Shown here in pieces: positions 8,539 to 16,916 of a stretch of 64,000 bases of DNA (the stretch's first letter is position 1; each line of letters starts with the position of its first letter). Origin of the DNA: Peptoniphilus_B koenoeneniae (GTDB taxonomy: Bacteria > Bacillota > Clostridia > Tissierellales > Peptoniphilaceae); contig NZ_JAUSTN010000003.1 of assembly GCF_030812875.1 (NCBI RefSeq), positions 162,779 to 226,778 of the forward strand, given 5' to 3'. Below the pieces are notes generated by a model, which was not told where the DNA came from, did no database searches, and worked only from the letters and a program-made list of their open reading frames with translations. The translations under genes and the position numbers were made by a program.

Positions 8539-9234
8539 ATGGAAGAGATAAGGCCTAAGGGACATCGTATAAAGTTAATCACCGGTCACTTTGGAAGCGG
8601 TAAGACGGAGTTTGCTATTAACTATGCATTATTCTTAAGAAAATATTTTCCAAAGGTTGCAGCCATAGATTTGGACACTATAAACATGTATTTCAGGTTA
8701 AGAGAAAAAATTGATTTTTTTGAAGACCATGGAATTACAATTTTAGGTTCTTCTATGAAAAAAGCACAAACTCTTGATATACCTGCAATAGACCCTCAAA
8801 TATTAATGCCCCTTGAAAATGACGATTATCAAGCTGTTCTTGATATAGGAGGAAATCCTAAAGGTTCCCTTTCTTTGGGCAGATACAGAGATTTGCTCGC
8901 TGATAAAGGCTATGATCATTATTTTGTTATAAACAGGAACAGGCCTGAAACAAAAGATGTTGCGGACATTGTAGCTTTTATTAAAAGCACTGAGGCCCAT
9001 TCACAAACAAAAGTGACAGGTCTTATAAACACAACTCATATGCTTAAAGACACCAGTGTAGATGATATTTATTACGGTCAGGAAATTGTCGAGGAAGTTG
9101 GAAAACTTCTTAATCTTCCTGTTGTTTACACAGTGGCTCTAAGTGATGTTGCTAAAAAGCTTGCTGAAGAAGGCTCTATAAAAAATGAAATCTTTCCAAT
9201 AAAACTCTATTTCAGAGACAATTGGATGATATGA
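8539..9234 (+). CDS. P-loop ATPase of the 2-oxoacid oxidoreductase operon
   Basis: The 231-residue protein has Walker A GHFGSGKT (16-23) and then AAIDLDTINMYFR, a SIMIBI/MinD-like arrangement. DIGGNPKG supplies a Walker B-like region and FVINRNRPET the end of a strand. I know this protein only as a conserved ATP-binding companion of ferredoxin oxidoreductase operons. A maturation or assembly role is an inference. It is followed directly by the ferredoxin subunit: the TGA overlaps the ribosome site of the next gene. It is first in the operon and sits behind the structured leader. Confidence 0.8.
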   Translation: MEEIRPKGHRIKLITGHFGSGKTEFAINYALFLRKYFPKVAAIDLDTINMYFRLREKIDFFEDHGITILGSSMKKAQTLDIPAIDPQILMPLENDDYQAVLDIGGNPKGSLSLGRYRDLLADKGYDHYFVINRNRPETKDVADIVAFIKSTEAHSQTKVTGLINTTHMLKDTSVDDIYYGQEIVEEVGKLLNLPVVYTVALSDVAKKLAEEGSIKNEIFPIKLYFRDNWMI

Positions 9235-9245
9235 GGAGGAAAAAA

Positions 9246-9464
9246 ATGGCAAAAGGTAGAGTGGAATTCAATGAAGTCAGATGCAAAGGATGCGGTCTTT
9301 GCGTAACGGCATGTCCTAAAAATGTAATTGAAATCAATCCACACAAAATTAATCAAAAGGGCTATAGCCCTGCAACCGCTGCTCGTCCGGAAGATTGTAT
9401 AGCATGCTGTAATTGTGCTATAACTTGTCCGGATTCAGTAATTAGTGTTATTAAAATCGGATAA
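9246..9464 (+). CDS. 2x[4Fe-4S] ferredoxin subunit (delta) of 2-oxoacid oxidoreductase
   Basis: The 72-residue protein has two CxxCxxCxxxCP motifs (C13, C16, C19, C23 and C51, C54, C57, C61), each for one [4Fe-4S] cluster. C55 is an extra cysteine beside the second motif. It passes electrons from the TPP/Fe-S core to ferredoxin. The start at 9246 is preferred over an upstream in-frame ATG at 9222 because GAGGAGG sits just ahead of it, in codons that would otherwise encode an unlikely extension. Next gene follows after 11 nt. Confidence 0.92.
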   Translation: MAKGRVEFNEVRCKGCGLCVTACPKNVIEINPHKINQKGYSPATAARPEDCIACCNCAITCPDSVISVIKIG

Positions 9465-9475
9465 GGGGTGTAAAA

Positions 9476-10540
9476 ATGACAAAAGTATTGATGAAGGGAA
9501 ATGAAGCGGTAGGTGCAGCTGCAATTAAAGCAGGATGTAAATATTTCTTCGGTTATCCGATTACACCGCAATCAGAAATTCCCGAATATTTATCAAGAGA
9601 GCTTCCAAAAATTGACGGTTGCTTTTTACAAGCAGAATCAGAAGTAGCTGCAATTAATATGCTTTATGGTGCATCAGGTGCAGGAGCAAGAGTTATGACA
9701 TCTTCTTCTTCTCCAGGAATCTCTTTAAAACAAGAAGGTATTTCTTATATGGCAGGCGCTGAGCTTCCATGTTTAGTTGTAAACATGATGAGAGGTGGCC
9801 CAGGCCTTGGTTCTATTCAACCATCACAAACTGATTATTTCCAATCTACAAGAGGTGGCGGAAACGGTGACTACAGAACAATAGTCCTTGCTCCTTCAAC
9901 TGTTCAAGAAATGGTTGACCTTGTAATTTTAGGATTTGATCTTGCTGATAAATATCGTAACCCAGTTGTTCTTATGGGAGACGGAGTTTTAGGTCAAATG
10001 ATGGAACCTGTTGAGTTTAAAGAATCTGGAGTAGAAAATATTCCTGATAAACCTTGGGCTGCAACTGGTCAAGGAACAAGAAAAGAAAGAAATATTATTA
10101 ACTCTATCTATCTTTCTCCAGAAGAAATGGAAGAACATAGTTTAGATTTAATGGCAAAATATAAAACAATCGAAGAAAATGAAGTAAGAGTTGAAGAAAT
10201 TGGTCTTGATAAAGATTTAGACCTATTATTCTCCGCTTATGGAACAAGTGCAAGAGTTTGCAAAACTGCTATGACTATGCTTGAGGAAAAAGGATATAAG
10301 GTTGGTATTATAAGACCTATTACTTGCTGGCCTTTCCCCTATGATTCATACAAAAAAATACCTGAATCTTGTAAAGACATTCTTGTTGTAGAAATGAATC
10401 ACGGACAAATGACAGACGATGTTAAAATTGGAACTCAAGGAAGACAAAATATTCATTTCTTCTGCAGACTTGGAGGAATGATTCCTTCTGCTGAAGAAGT
10501 TTATGAAGCAGCACTTAAGATTTTGGAGGAAAGAAAATGA
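9476..10540 (+). CDS. vorB: 2-oxoacid:ferredoxin oxidoreductase alpha subunit (VorB/KorA type)
   Basis: This 354-residue pyrimidine-binding alpha subunit starts MKGNEAVGAAAIKAGCKYFFGYPITPQSEI, the classic N-terminus of the VorB/KorA group. The C-terminal domain includes VVEMNHGQMTDDVK. With beta, gamma and delta it oxidatively decarboxylates a 2-oxoacid (branched-chain 2-oxoacid or 2-oxoglutarate) to an acyl-CoA while reducing ferredoxin. Specificity between Vor and Kor is not visible, so the symbol is provisional. The ATGA overlap with the beta-subunit gene is 4 nt. Confidence 0.9.
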   Translation: MTKVLMKGNEAVGAAAIKAGCKYFFGYPITPQSEIPEYLSRELPKIDGCFLQAESEVAAINMLYGASGAGARVMTSSSSPGISLKQEGISYMAGAELPCLVVNMMRGGPGLGSIQPSQTDYFQSTRGGGNGDYRTIVLAPSTVQEMVDLVILGFDLADKYRNPVVLMGDGVLGQMMEPVEFKESGVENIPDKPWAATGQGTRKERNIINSIYLSPEEMEEHSLDLMAKYKTIEENEVRVEEIGLDKDLDLLFSAYGTSARVCKTAMTMLEEKGYKVGIIRPITCWPFPYDSYKKIPESCKDILVVEMNHGQMTDDVKIGTQGRQNIHFFCRLGGMIPSAEEVYEAALKILEERK

Positions 10541-11301
10541 AAAAACCGGTTTTAAATGAAAATGAAAAATGTATGTACGCATATTCAGAAGGTTTAACCG
10601 ATGAACCATTGCACTATTGCCCCGGTTGCACTCACGGAATTATCCATAAACTTGTTGCTGAATGTTTAGTTGAAATGAACTTACTTGATAAAGCAATAGG
10701 AGTTTGTCCTGTTGGATGTTCCGTACTTGCATACAAGTACTTTAACTGTGATATGTATGAAGCAGCTCACGGTAGAGCTCCTGCTGTAGCAACAGGTGTT
10801 AAAAGAGTTCATCCAGATAAATTTGTATTTACTTACCAAGGTGATGGAGACTTAGCATCAATCGGTACTGCAGAAATAGTTCACGTTGCTCATAGAGGAG
10901 AAAAAATTTCAACAATATTTGTAAACAATGCTATTTATGGTATGACCGGAGGTCAAATGGCTCCTACAACTTTAATAGGACAAGTAACAACAACTTCTCC
11001 TTATGGTAGAGATGAAGCTTGGTCAGGTAAGCCTATAAGAATGGCAGAAATGCTTGCAACAATTGACGGTGCAAAATTTGTAGAAAGAGTATCTGTTGAT
11101 ACACCTGCAAATATTAGAAAAGCTAAAAAAGCTATTAAGGAATGTTTCCAATGTCAACTTGACGGAAAAGGATTTGGTATTGTAGAAGTTCTTTCAACTT
11201 GTCCTACTAACTGGGGACTTCCAGCTGTAGATGCACTTCAATGGTTAAGAGATAATATGATTCCTTATTATCCTCTTGGAAACTTTAGAAGGGGTGAATA
11301 A
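10537..11301 (+). CDS. vorA: 2-oxoacid:ferredoxin oxidoreductase beta subunit (TPP-binding)
   Basis: The 254-residue TPP-binding subunit has YCPGCTHG (27-34), the TPP/Mg motif GDGD (102-105) ending with NNAIYG (130-135), and the MTGGQMAPTT stretch typical of the family. Conserved cysteines C29, C32 and C57 are in place. It overlaps the alpha-subunit gene by 4 nt and is followed 1 nt later by the gamma fusion gene. Symbol provisional, as the Vor/Kor distinction is unclear. Confidence 0.92.
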   Translation: MKKPVLNENEKCMYAYSEGLTDEPLHYCPGCTHGIIHKLVAECLVEMNLLDKAIGVCPVGCSVLAYKYFNCDMYEAAHGRAPAVATGVKRVHPDKFVFTYQGDGDLASIGTAEIVHVAHRGEKISTIFVNNAIYGMTGGQMAPTTLIGQVTTTSPYGRDEAWSGKPIRMAEMLATIDGAKFVERVSVDTPANIRKAKKAIKECFQCQLDGKGFGIVEVLSTCPTNWGLPAVDALQWLRDNMIPYYPLGNFRRGE

Positions 11302-11302
11302 T

Positions 11303-12466
11303 ATGACTACAAGAAAAATTGTAATGGCAGGTTTTGGTGGTCAAGGTGTTATGGCAATGGGACAACTTATTTCTTATGCCGGCATGCTTGAAGGTAAACA
11401 CGTATCATGGTACCCTTCTTATGGCCCTGAAATGCGTGGGGGTGCTGCAAACTGTTCAGTTGTTGTTTCAACTGACCCTGTTGGAAGCCCTATTATAGCA
11501 GTTGCAGATGATGTAGTAGTAATGAACGAACCATCACTTGAACTTTTTGAATCCCATGTTAAACCAGGTGGAAATCTTTTATTAAATTCTTCCTTAGTTC
11601 AATCTGAACCTACAAGAAAAGATATAAACATTTATAAAATTCCTGTAAATGATATTGCAGGACAAATAGGTAATCCAAGAGTTGCCAACATGGTTATGCT
11701 TGGTGCATACTTAAAAGTTACTGGCCTTGTTGAAAAAGATTCAATTATAGCAGCTTTCACTAAAGTTTACGGAGATAAGAAAAAGAAATTAATTCCTATA
11801 AACGAAAAAGCAATAGGCGAAGGTCAAAATGCTGTTGGCAGTCCTCAAGCAAGTAACTTAGAAGGAAAAGTAAACAGAACTCCTGAACAAAACTACAGCT
11901 TAAGAGGCGGAGAAAATCCACAAGAAATCAGTTACATTAATGACATCAGAAAAATGGATAAAGAAGACGAAGAAAAAATATTCTCCAGTGAACTTAATAT
12001 TGTAAAACAAGCTCTATTAAATGAAATTGAAGGTATTAACTACTTTAAAGTAAGTGCTTCACAATTTAGTGGACAAGAAACAGCTAAGATTTTTGAATCT
12101 CTTGCTCATCAAGCAGATGAACATGTTGAATATTTAATGAGACTTAAAGATCAAATTGAAAAACACGAAGCAGGTATTTTTGATAAAATTAAATCAGCTT
12201 TTGAAACTCAAAAAGAAGAAGAATGGTCAAAAATCAAAGCAGAAAGAACTCCAATGGCTCTTTCAATTTTCAATTTGGGTATGACCATTAAGAGAAACAA
12301 CATAGAATTCTATGAAAAAGCAAGCGAAAAATCAGCTATTGAAGATGCAAAAAAACTTTACAAAGAGCTTGCTTATTGGGAAAATTTCCAACTTGGTCAA
12401 TTAAAAGAACAATATGAAATGTTAAAACGTGAATGGTGGAGCGATCAATCCTTTGCACCATATTAA
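11303..12466 (+). CDS. 2-oxoacid oxidoreductase gamma subunit fused to a ferritin-like domain
   Basis: Of 387 residues, about 1-178 are a gamma (KorC/VorC) subunit: MAGFGGQGVMAMGQ, SYGPEMRGGAANC, the GNPRVANMVMLGAY helix. Residues about 179-222 are a polar linker. Residues about 223-375 form a four-helix, rubrerythrin/ferritin-like domain. Its candidate diiron ligands are only partly kept: E241/E243, H274 (expected ExxH glutamate replaced by A271), E335, and E360 with Q363 where a His is expected. I recall no standard gamma subunit with such a tail. The start at 11303 follows a GGGGTG ribosome site; an upstream in-frame ATG at 11276 lies inside the beta-subunit gene. No frame break occurs at the junction. 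Confidence 0.88.
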   Translation: MTTRKIVMAGFGGQGVMAMGQLISYAGMLEGKHVSWYPSYGPEMRGGAANCSVVVSTDPVGSPIIAVADDVVVMNEPSLELFESHVKPGGNLLLNSSLVQSEPTRKDINIYKIPVNDIAGQIGNPRVANMVMLGAYLKVTGLVEKDSIIAAFTKVYGDKKKKLIPINEKAIGEGQNAVGSPQASNLEGKVNRTPEQNYSLRGGENPQEISYINDIRKMDKEDEEKIFSSELNIVKQALLNEIEGINYFKVSASQFSGQETAKIFESLAHQADEHVEYLMRLKDQIEKHEAGIFDKIKSAFETQKEEEWSKIKAERTPMALSIFNLGMTIKRNNIEFYEKASEKSAIEDAKKLYKELAYWENFQLGQLKEQYEMLKREWWSDQSFAPY

Positions 12467-12510
12467 AATTAAGTAATTTATTTTAATAAACATAAATTTA
12501 CACACTGTAC

Positions 12511-12557
12511 AAAAAAGGTGATGAGAAAATATAATCTCATCACCTTTTTAATTTTTT
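12511..12557 (+). terminator. Rho-independent terminator of the oxidoreductase operon
   Basis: A 14-bp perfect stem (left arm 12512-12525, right arm 12536-12549; core AAGGTGATGAG) with a 10-nt loop and a T-run. Confidence 0.92.
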
Positions 12558-12652
12558 TATTATTTCAATTTAATTTTATTTGTGTTATTATATATGTGTA
12601 AAAGAAATTATCCTTTTGTATTTTTCTTATTTTTTATTTTTTTACTTTCCTT

Positions 12653-12688
12653 AAAGAAAAACCGACTATAAAAAGTCGGTTTTTCTTT
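12653..12688 (-). terminator. Terminator of metK
   Basis: A 14-bp stem (AAAGAAAAACCGAC/GTCGGTTTTTCTTT) with an 8-nt loop, 4 nt beyond the metK stop. T-rich on both strands. Confidence 0.8.
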
Positions 12689-12691
12689 TTT

Positions 12692-13861
12692 TTATTTTAA
12701 ATATTTTTTAAGTTCATCAACCTTATCAGTCTTTTCCCAAGTTAAATCCAAATCATCTCTACCAAAATGTCCATAAGAAGCAACTTGTTTGTAGATAGGT
12801 CTTAAAAGATCCAAGTTTTTAATTATAGCTGCAGGTCTTGGATCAAAATGCTTTTTAATAATTTCTTCAATTTCATTGTCGGAAAGTTTTCCAGTTCCGA
12901 AAGTTTCCACATAAATTGAAGTAGGTCTTGCAAGGCCTATAGCGTAAGCAAGTCCAATTTCACATCTATCTGCAAGTCCTGCTGCAACAATATTTTTTGC
13001 AATATATCTTGCATAATAACAAGCAGATCTATCAACTTTTGTAGGATCTTTTCCGCTGAAAGCACCGCCGCCATGACGAGCGTATCCACCGTAAGTATCC
13101 ACAATTATTTTTCTTCCAGTAAGTCCCGCATCACCCATAGGACCTCCAACAACAAATCTTCCTGTAGGATTTACAAAATACTTTGTATTTTCATCTAAAA
13201 GATCTTTTGGAACAATTTCATCAATTACATATTTTATTAAGTCTTCTTTTATCTTTTCATTTGAAACTTCCGGTGAGTGTTGAGTGGAAATAACAATATT
13301 TTCTATTCTTACAGGCTCATTATCGTGATATTCCACAGTAACTTGAGTCTTTCCATCTGGTCTTAAATAATCTAATTTACCACTTTTTCTAACATCAGTA
13401 AGTTTTCTTGCAAGCTTATGAGCAAGACTTATAGGCAGGGGCATAAGTTCCTTTGTCTCTTTGCAAGCATAGCCAAACATAATTCCTTGGTCCCCTGCTC
13501 CAAGCTCGTCAAAATCTTTTGCTCCTTCTTTAAATCTGTCAACTCCCATGGCAATATCTTGAGATTGTTCTTTAACTGCACATAAGACTGCGCAGGTGTC
13601 AGCATCAAAACCGTATTTTGCTCTGTCATATCCTATCTCGCGAACTGTATCTCTTACAATTTGTGTAAAATCAACATAAGTTTCTGTGGAAATTTCTCCC
13701 GTAATAACTACCATACCTGTTGATGCCATTGTTTCACAAGCAACCCTTGCCTGCGGGTCTTCACTAATTATGGCATCAAGAATTGCATCTGAAATTTGAT
13801 CGCAAACCTTGTCCGGATGTCCTTCTGTAACGGACTCCGATGTAAATAACCATTTTTTCAT
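12692..13861 (-). CDS. metK: S-adenosylmethionine synthetase
   Basis: The 389-residue length is standard. It makes SAM from ATP and methionine in the cytoplasm. ESVTEGHPDKVCDQISDA at the N-terminus carries the ATP/Mg site, GAGDQGIMFGYA is the central signature and GGGAFSGKDPTKVDRS the PP-loop. It is transcribed alone behind a SAM-I riboswitch, so high SAM should stop its transcription. Confidence 0.98.
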   Translation of the reverse strand: MKKWLFTSESVTEGHPDKVCDQISDAILDAIISEDPQARVACETMASTGMVVITGEISTETYVDFTQIVRDTVREIGYDRAKYGFDADTCAVLCAVKEQSQDIAMGVDRFKEGAKDFDELGAGDQGIMFGYACKETKELMPLPISLAHKLARKLTDVRKSGKLDYLRPDGKTQVTVEYHDNEPVRIENIVISTQHSPEVSNEKIKEDLIKYVIDEIVPKDLLDENTKYFVNPTGRFVVGGPMGDAGLTGRKIIVDTYGGYARHGGGAFSGKDPTKVDRSACYYARYIAKNIVAAGLADRCEIGLAYAIGLARPTSIYVETFGTGKLSDNEIEEIIKKHFDPRPAAIIKNLDLLRPIYKQVASYGHFGRDDLDLTWEKTDKVDELKKYLK

Positions 13862-13903
13862 TTGTTTCCTCCGATATATTCTATAAAAATTAATACCTAA
13901 AAT

Positions 13904-13931
13904 AAAAAAACCTTAAACCGAAAGTTTAAGG
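13904..13931 (-). terminator. Expression-platform terminator of the SAM-I riboswitch
   Basis: On the minus strand CCTTAAAC-TTTCG-GTTTAAGG is followed by seven T. It lies directly after the aptamer and 43 nt before the metK ATG, the normal OFF-state hairpin. Confidence 0.9.
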
Positions 13932-13936
13932 CTGTC

Positions 13937-14026
13937 CTTATCTTCCGGAATTATCCGTGGGATTTAGCACCACTTACAGGTTGCCGGGTTTCATCGTGCC
14001 CATTCACTCCACCACTCTCAATAAGG
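13937..14026 (-). promoter_or_regulatory. SAM-I (S-box) riboswitch aptamer
   Basis: Read on the minus strand the element runs from CCTTATTGAGAG to GATAAG (P1 strands). It carries the S-box consensus GAGTGGTGGAG, then the GATGAAACCCGGCAACC block, GTGCTAAATCC and the final GATAAGG. All conserved S-box blocks are in order. It is followed by a terminator and metK, the classical regulon member. Confidence 0.97.
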
Positions 14027-14040
14027 TATTAACTTCAAGT

Positions 14041-14069
14041 ATAATATCACAAGTTTTTTTTTAATACAA
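14041..14069 (-). promoter_or_regulatory. metK promoter
   Basis: On the minus strand TTGTAT (14069-14064), exactly 17 bp, then TATTAT (14046-14041). The predicted start is a few bases before the aptamer. Confidence 0.75.
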
Positions 14070-14131
14070 ACAAAATTTATTAAAAGTAAAAATTTTAATA
14101 AAAATAAGATACAATATTCATAGGTGAAATC

Positions 14132-16339
14132 ATGATAAAAATTGACGGTTTAGTAGAAAAAATTATTTATAGAAATGATGAAAATGCTTGGACTGTTGCC
14201 TTAGTTACTACAGAAGATGGAAGCCTTACAGTAACAGGCAATGCTATAAAAATTGAAATTGGAAAAGAATATACCTTTGAAGGAGATTTTTTTGTCCACA
14301 AAAAATTTGGCGAACAATTTTCCTTTAAAAATTTAAATGAGCATATTCCTACTTCAAAAGACGGCATTATAAAATATTTGTCTTCAGGCTTAATCCCCTT
14401 TATAGGAAGCAGAATGGCTGAAACCATCTATAAAAAATTTGGAGATGAAACTCTTTTAATCTTAGATAAGGAGCCAGAAAAACTTCTTCAGATTCACGGT
14501 ATAGGCACTAAAAAATTTGAAAAGATATCAGAATACCTTAAAGCAAATAAAAAGGCCTCTAAGGTCATATATGAGCTTTACGGGTATGGAATTAGTCCAT
14601 CGGCTGCCTTTAAAATTTACACTTTATACGCAAATGAAACTTTAAATGTAATAAGGGAAAATCCCTATAGGATTGCAGACGAAATAAAGGGCATAGGTTT
14701 TAAAACAGCAGACTCCATCGCCCTTAAATTAGGCTATAAAAAAGATTCCAAGGAAAGGATAATATCAGCCTTAAAATGGACTATAAATTATGCAGTTAAT
14801 GACGGCCACACCTATCTACCAAAAGATGTCCTTATAAAAAAATCCTCCAAACTTTTGGAAATTAATGAAGATTTAATTGAAGATCAAATTATAAATTTAC
14901 AATTCAGTAAATATTTTTATCTTGAAAAAATAAATGATCAAATAAATTGCTACAAAGCCTCAATGTACAAGGAAGAAAATTATGTTGCCGGAAAACTTAC
15001 AAAACTTTCCTTGCAAAAATTTGAACTTAAAAATAATATTGAAAATTCTATTAAAGAAATTGAAGAAAGAAAAAATATAAAACTTGCAGAAAATCAAAAA
15101 GAAGCAGTAAAAGAAGCTTTAACAGGAGGCCTTACAGTTATAACAGGAGGCCCCGGCACAGGAAAAACAACAACTTTAAAAACAATAATAGATTTGGCAG
15201 AAAAGGAAAATTTAAAAACAGTTCTTGCAGCTCCAACCGGTCGTGCAGCAAAGAGAATGGAAGAAGCAACTTTAAGAGAGGCTTCAACTATTCATAAATT
15301 ATTGGAAATCACTCCTAATAGCGATTATTTTGAAATTGAAGAAATTGACGGAGATTTAATTATAGTTGATGAATGTTCCATGGTGGATTTGTTTTTAATG
15401 AGCACCCTTCTTAGGGCAGTAAAGGATAATTCCAGGCTTGTCCTTGTGGGAGATAAAGACCAACTTCCCTCCGTTGGCGCAGGCAATGTCTTGTCCGACA
15501 TAATAAATTCAAAAATAATAAATGTTGTCTACTTAAATAAAATTTTTAGACAAGAGGAAGGCTCTCTTATTGTAAAAAATGCCCACTTGATAAACAGCGG
15601 AAAAATGCCCCTTATAGACAATAAATCAAAGGACTTTTTCTTCATTCAAAGCCCCAATGTAAATGAAAGTTTAAATACAATAGTTGATCTTGTTAAAACA
15701 AGGCTTCCCGACTTTAAAAACTATGATTCTTTAAAGGATATACAAGTTTTATCTCCAACTAAAAAAGGTCTTACAGGAGTTGACAACTTAAATAAGGTCT
15801 TGCAAGAAAATTTAAATCCTCAAAATAAAAAAGAAGAGATAAAATTTATGGACACAATTTTTAGGCCTGGCGATAAGGTTATGCAAATAAAAAATAACTA
15901 TAATCTCCAATATAAAATCGAAACTGAAAATTATCATGAAGAAGGTCAGGGAATTTTTAATGGAGAGCTGGGCTTTATAGAAAGTGTCGATGCAGACTCT
16001 GACACCATGACAATTGTTTTTGATGATGTAAAAAAAATAGAATACCAAAGAGAAAATTTTTCGGAGCTTACTTTGGCTTATGCAAGCACCGTCCACAAAT
16101 CTCAAGGTTCGGAATTTCCAGCAGTAATAATTCCCCTCCACTCAGCCCCCTTTATGCTTATGACAAGAAACATAATCTATACAGGTATAACTAGGGCAAG
16201 TCGCATGGTCGTCCTTGTAGGAGAAATAAAATATTTAAAAACTATGGTGGAAAACAACCATCAAAATAAAAGATACTCATCTTTAGACAGAAAATTAATC
16301 GAAACAATGGAAAAGAGAAAAATTTATGGTTTTATATAA
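14132..16339 (+). CDS. recD2: ATP-dependent DNA helicase RecD2
   Basis: This 735-residue SF1B helicase is of the stand-alone RecD-like (RecD2) type. The N-terminal OB/SH3-like domain includes the VTGN strand, and several HhH-like segments lie around residues 85-250 (GIGTKKFEKI, GIGFKTADSIA). Walker A GGPGTGKTTT is at about 338-347. VDECSMVD is motif II, VGDKDQLPSVGAG motif III, and the C-terminal AYASTVHKSQGSE and YTGITRAS are motifs V/VI. It unwinds DNA 5'-3'. The first gene of a recD2-comF pair, it overlaps comF by 14 nt and diverges from metK. Confidence 0.95.
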   Translation: MIKIDGLVEKIIYRNDENAWTVALVTTEDGSLTVTGNAIKIEIGKEYTFEGDFFVHKKFGEQFSFKNLNEHIPTSKDGIIKYLSSGLIPFIGSRMAETIYKKFGDETLLILDKEPEKLLQIHGIGTKKFEKISEYLKANKKASKVIYELYGYGISPSAAFKIYTLYANETLNVIRENPYRIADEIKGIGFKTADSIALKLGYKKDSKERIISALKWTINYAVNDGHTYLPKDVLIKKSSKLLEINEDLIEDQIINLQFSKYFYLEKINDQINCYKASMYKEENYVAGKLTKLSLQKFELKNNIENSIKEIEERKNIKLAENQKEAVKEALTGGLTVITGGPGTGKTTTLKTIIDLAEKENLKTVLAAPTGRAAKRMEEATLREASTIHKLLEITPNSDYFEIEEIDGDLIIVDECSMVDLFLMSTLLRAVKDNSRLVLVGDKDQLPSVGAGNVLSDIINSKIINVVYLNKIFRQEEGSLIVKNAHLINSGKMPLIDNKSKDFFFIQSPNVNESLNTIVDLVKTRLPDFKNYDSLKDIQVLSPTKKGLTGVDNLNKVLQENLNPQNKKEEIKFMDTIFRPGDKVMQIKNNYNLQYKIETENYHEEGQGIFNGELGFIESVDADSDTMTIVFDDVKKIEYQRENFSELTLAYASTVHKSQGSEFPAVIIPLHSAPFMLMTRNIIYTGITRASRMVVLVGEIKYLKTMVENNHQNKRYSSLDRKLIETMEKRKIYGFI

Positions 16340-16916
16340 GTGTTCAAATTGCAGAGATGAAATTTACAAAAATTATCTTTGTAAAAATTGCTTTTCCCTC
16401 CTCAATTTTATAAATGAAGAAGTGGAAGAAGAAAATTATAAAATTTATATAATTTTAAAATACCAAGGACTTTTAAAAAATCTCCTTATAAATTTTAAAT
16501 TTAAGGACTCAACCTTTCTATCAAAAGTTTTTGGAGATATTATGGCTGAAAAAATTTTATCCATGAATTTAATTTCAAAATATGATTTTTTCTGCCCTAT
16601 ACCTATGTATGAAAAAAATAGGCTTAAAAGAGGCTATAATCAAGTGGAATTAATTGGAGATTATATTAGTTCAAATACCCTTATGCCCTGTAAAAAAGCT
16701 TTGAAAAAAATAAAAGCTACAAAAGACCAGGTGGGCTTAAATAAAATTCAAAGAGAAAAAAATTTAAAAGGTGCCTTTTTTGCAGAAAATGTAGAAAATA
16801 AAAAAATACTTTTAATAGATGATATCTTTACCACGGGCTCAACTATAAAAGAAGCAAGAAAAGAACTAATAAAAAAAGGCGCCCTTAAAGTGGACGCTCT
16901 TGTTTTATGCTCTTGA
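16326..16916 (+). CDS. comF: ComF-family phosphoribosyltransferase-like protein
   Basis: The 196-residue protein has an N-terminal zinc finger CSNC...CKNC (from about residue 6 to 22), PIPMYEKNRLKRGYNQVELI, and the PRPP-binding loop LLIDDIFTTGST (about 163-174). ComF proteins assist DNA uptake; the PRTase activity is unproven. It overlaps recD2 by 14 nt and converges with the ABC-F gene, whose stop lies inside its 3' end (12-nt overlap). Confidence 0.92.
   Translation: MVLYKCSNCRDEIYKNYLCKNCFSLLNFINEEVEEENYKIYIILKYQGLLKNLLINFKFKDSTFLSKVFGDIMAEKILSMNLISKYDFFCPIPMYEKNRLKRGYNQVELIGDYISSNTLMPCKKALKKIKATKDQVGLNKIQREKNLKGAFFAENVENKKILLIDDIFTTGSTIKEARKELIKKGALKVDALVLCS

Noticed and set aside
9222..9245. 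Longer N-terminus of the ferredoxin subunit
   Set aside because: Its codons include the GAGGAGG ribosome site of the real start at 9246.
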